Positions 63,970-64,000 of a stretch of 64,000 bases of DNA are shown here, in pieces. Numbering within the stretch: position 1 is the first letter of the stretch; every line of letters starts with the position of its first letter. The translations under genes were made by a program, and so were the position numbers. Under the pieces are notes generated by a model. It saw only the letters and a list, made by a program, of their open reading frames with translations, made no database searches and was not told where the DNA came from. The stretch lies in NCBI GenBank assembly GCA_964020975.1, contig OZ026620.1, forward strand, positions 73,446,600 to 73,510,599. The letters run 5' to 3'. Origin of the DNA: Hermodice carunculata. Its lineage: Eukaryota > Annelida > Polychaeta > Eunicida > Amphinomidae.

Positions 63970-64000
<31 letters not shown>
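63950..64000. repeat. (CA)n...(GT)n inverted microsatellite at window end
   Basis: CA repeats (63953-63968), CGCAG, then GT repeats to the window edge. The two halves are complementary and would form a hairpin with a tiny loop. Confidence 0.9.

Overview
This is a stretch of animal nuclear DNA, AT-rich and loaded with microsatellites (long TA, CA, GA, TTTC, CTC and CTA arrays), introns and decayed transposons. There are no operons and no bacterial features. The mix (CR1/L2-like LINEs, a Crypton-like recombinase, a BEL/Pao fossil, clustered esterase paralogues) suggests a marine invertebrate, perhaps a mollusc or other lophotrochozoan; the sequence alone does not fix the species.

The real host genes are two carboxylesterase/cholinesterase/neuroligin-family (type-B esterase) paralogues in the same orientation, both on the minus strand. 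Gene B starts at 26786 with a signal peptide and runs left through nine exons to 1863; its last exon or exons lie beyond the left edge. All nine exons fit one reading frame with GT-AG introns (523 codons plus 2 bases in the window). They carry the HGG oxyanion block, a GNSVG serine elbow, the acidic residue and the histidine. Exon 4, however, has one in-frame TGA inside the HGG block. Gene A is represented by its last two exons (63454-63144 and 60889-60553), which encode the histidine block and then a single transmembrane segment with a short cytoplasmic tail. The homologous exons of A and B share the same phases, so they are duplicates.

Layout: 1-26.8 kb is gene B. Its introns hold a CR1/L2-like LINE (about 3.4-5.5 kb), LINE pieces encoding ORF1 (half PHD finger, coiled coil, SGNH esterase) and the end of a reverse transcriptase (8.6-12.2 kb), and a reverse-transcriptase fossil at 22.3-23.9 kb. 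From 26.8 to 60.5 kb is intergenic and repeat-rich: a minus-strand LINE 3' end (30.1-31.1 kb), a roughly 200-bp TTTC array (37.3 kb), unidentified minus-strand coding remnants (39.3-40.05 and 44.4-46.65 kb), a Crypton-like tyrosine recombinase (43.0-43.7 kb) and a repeat cluster at 49-54 kb with a BEL/Pao integrase fossil and unrecognised ORFs. From 60.5 to 63.5 kb is the 3' end of gene A.

A dispersed repeat beginning near TGTATTTGTGTCTTTTTGTC occurs five times, twice directly against a microsatellite. I found no tRNA, rRNA, CRISPR array or convincing promoter. Coordinates of exons come from hand reading of splice sites; microsatellite ends are approximate.
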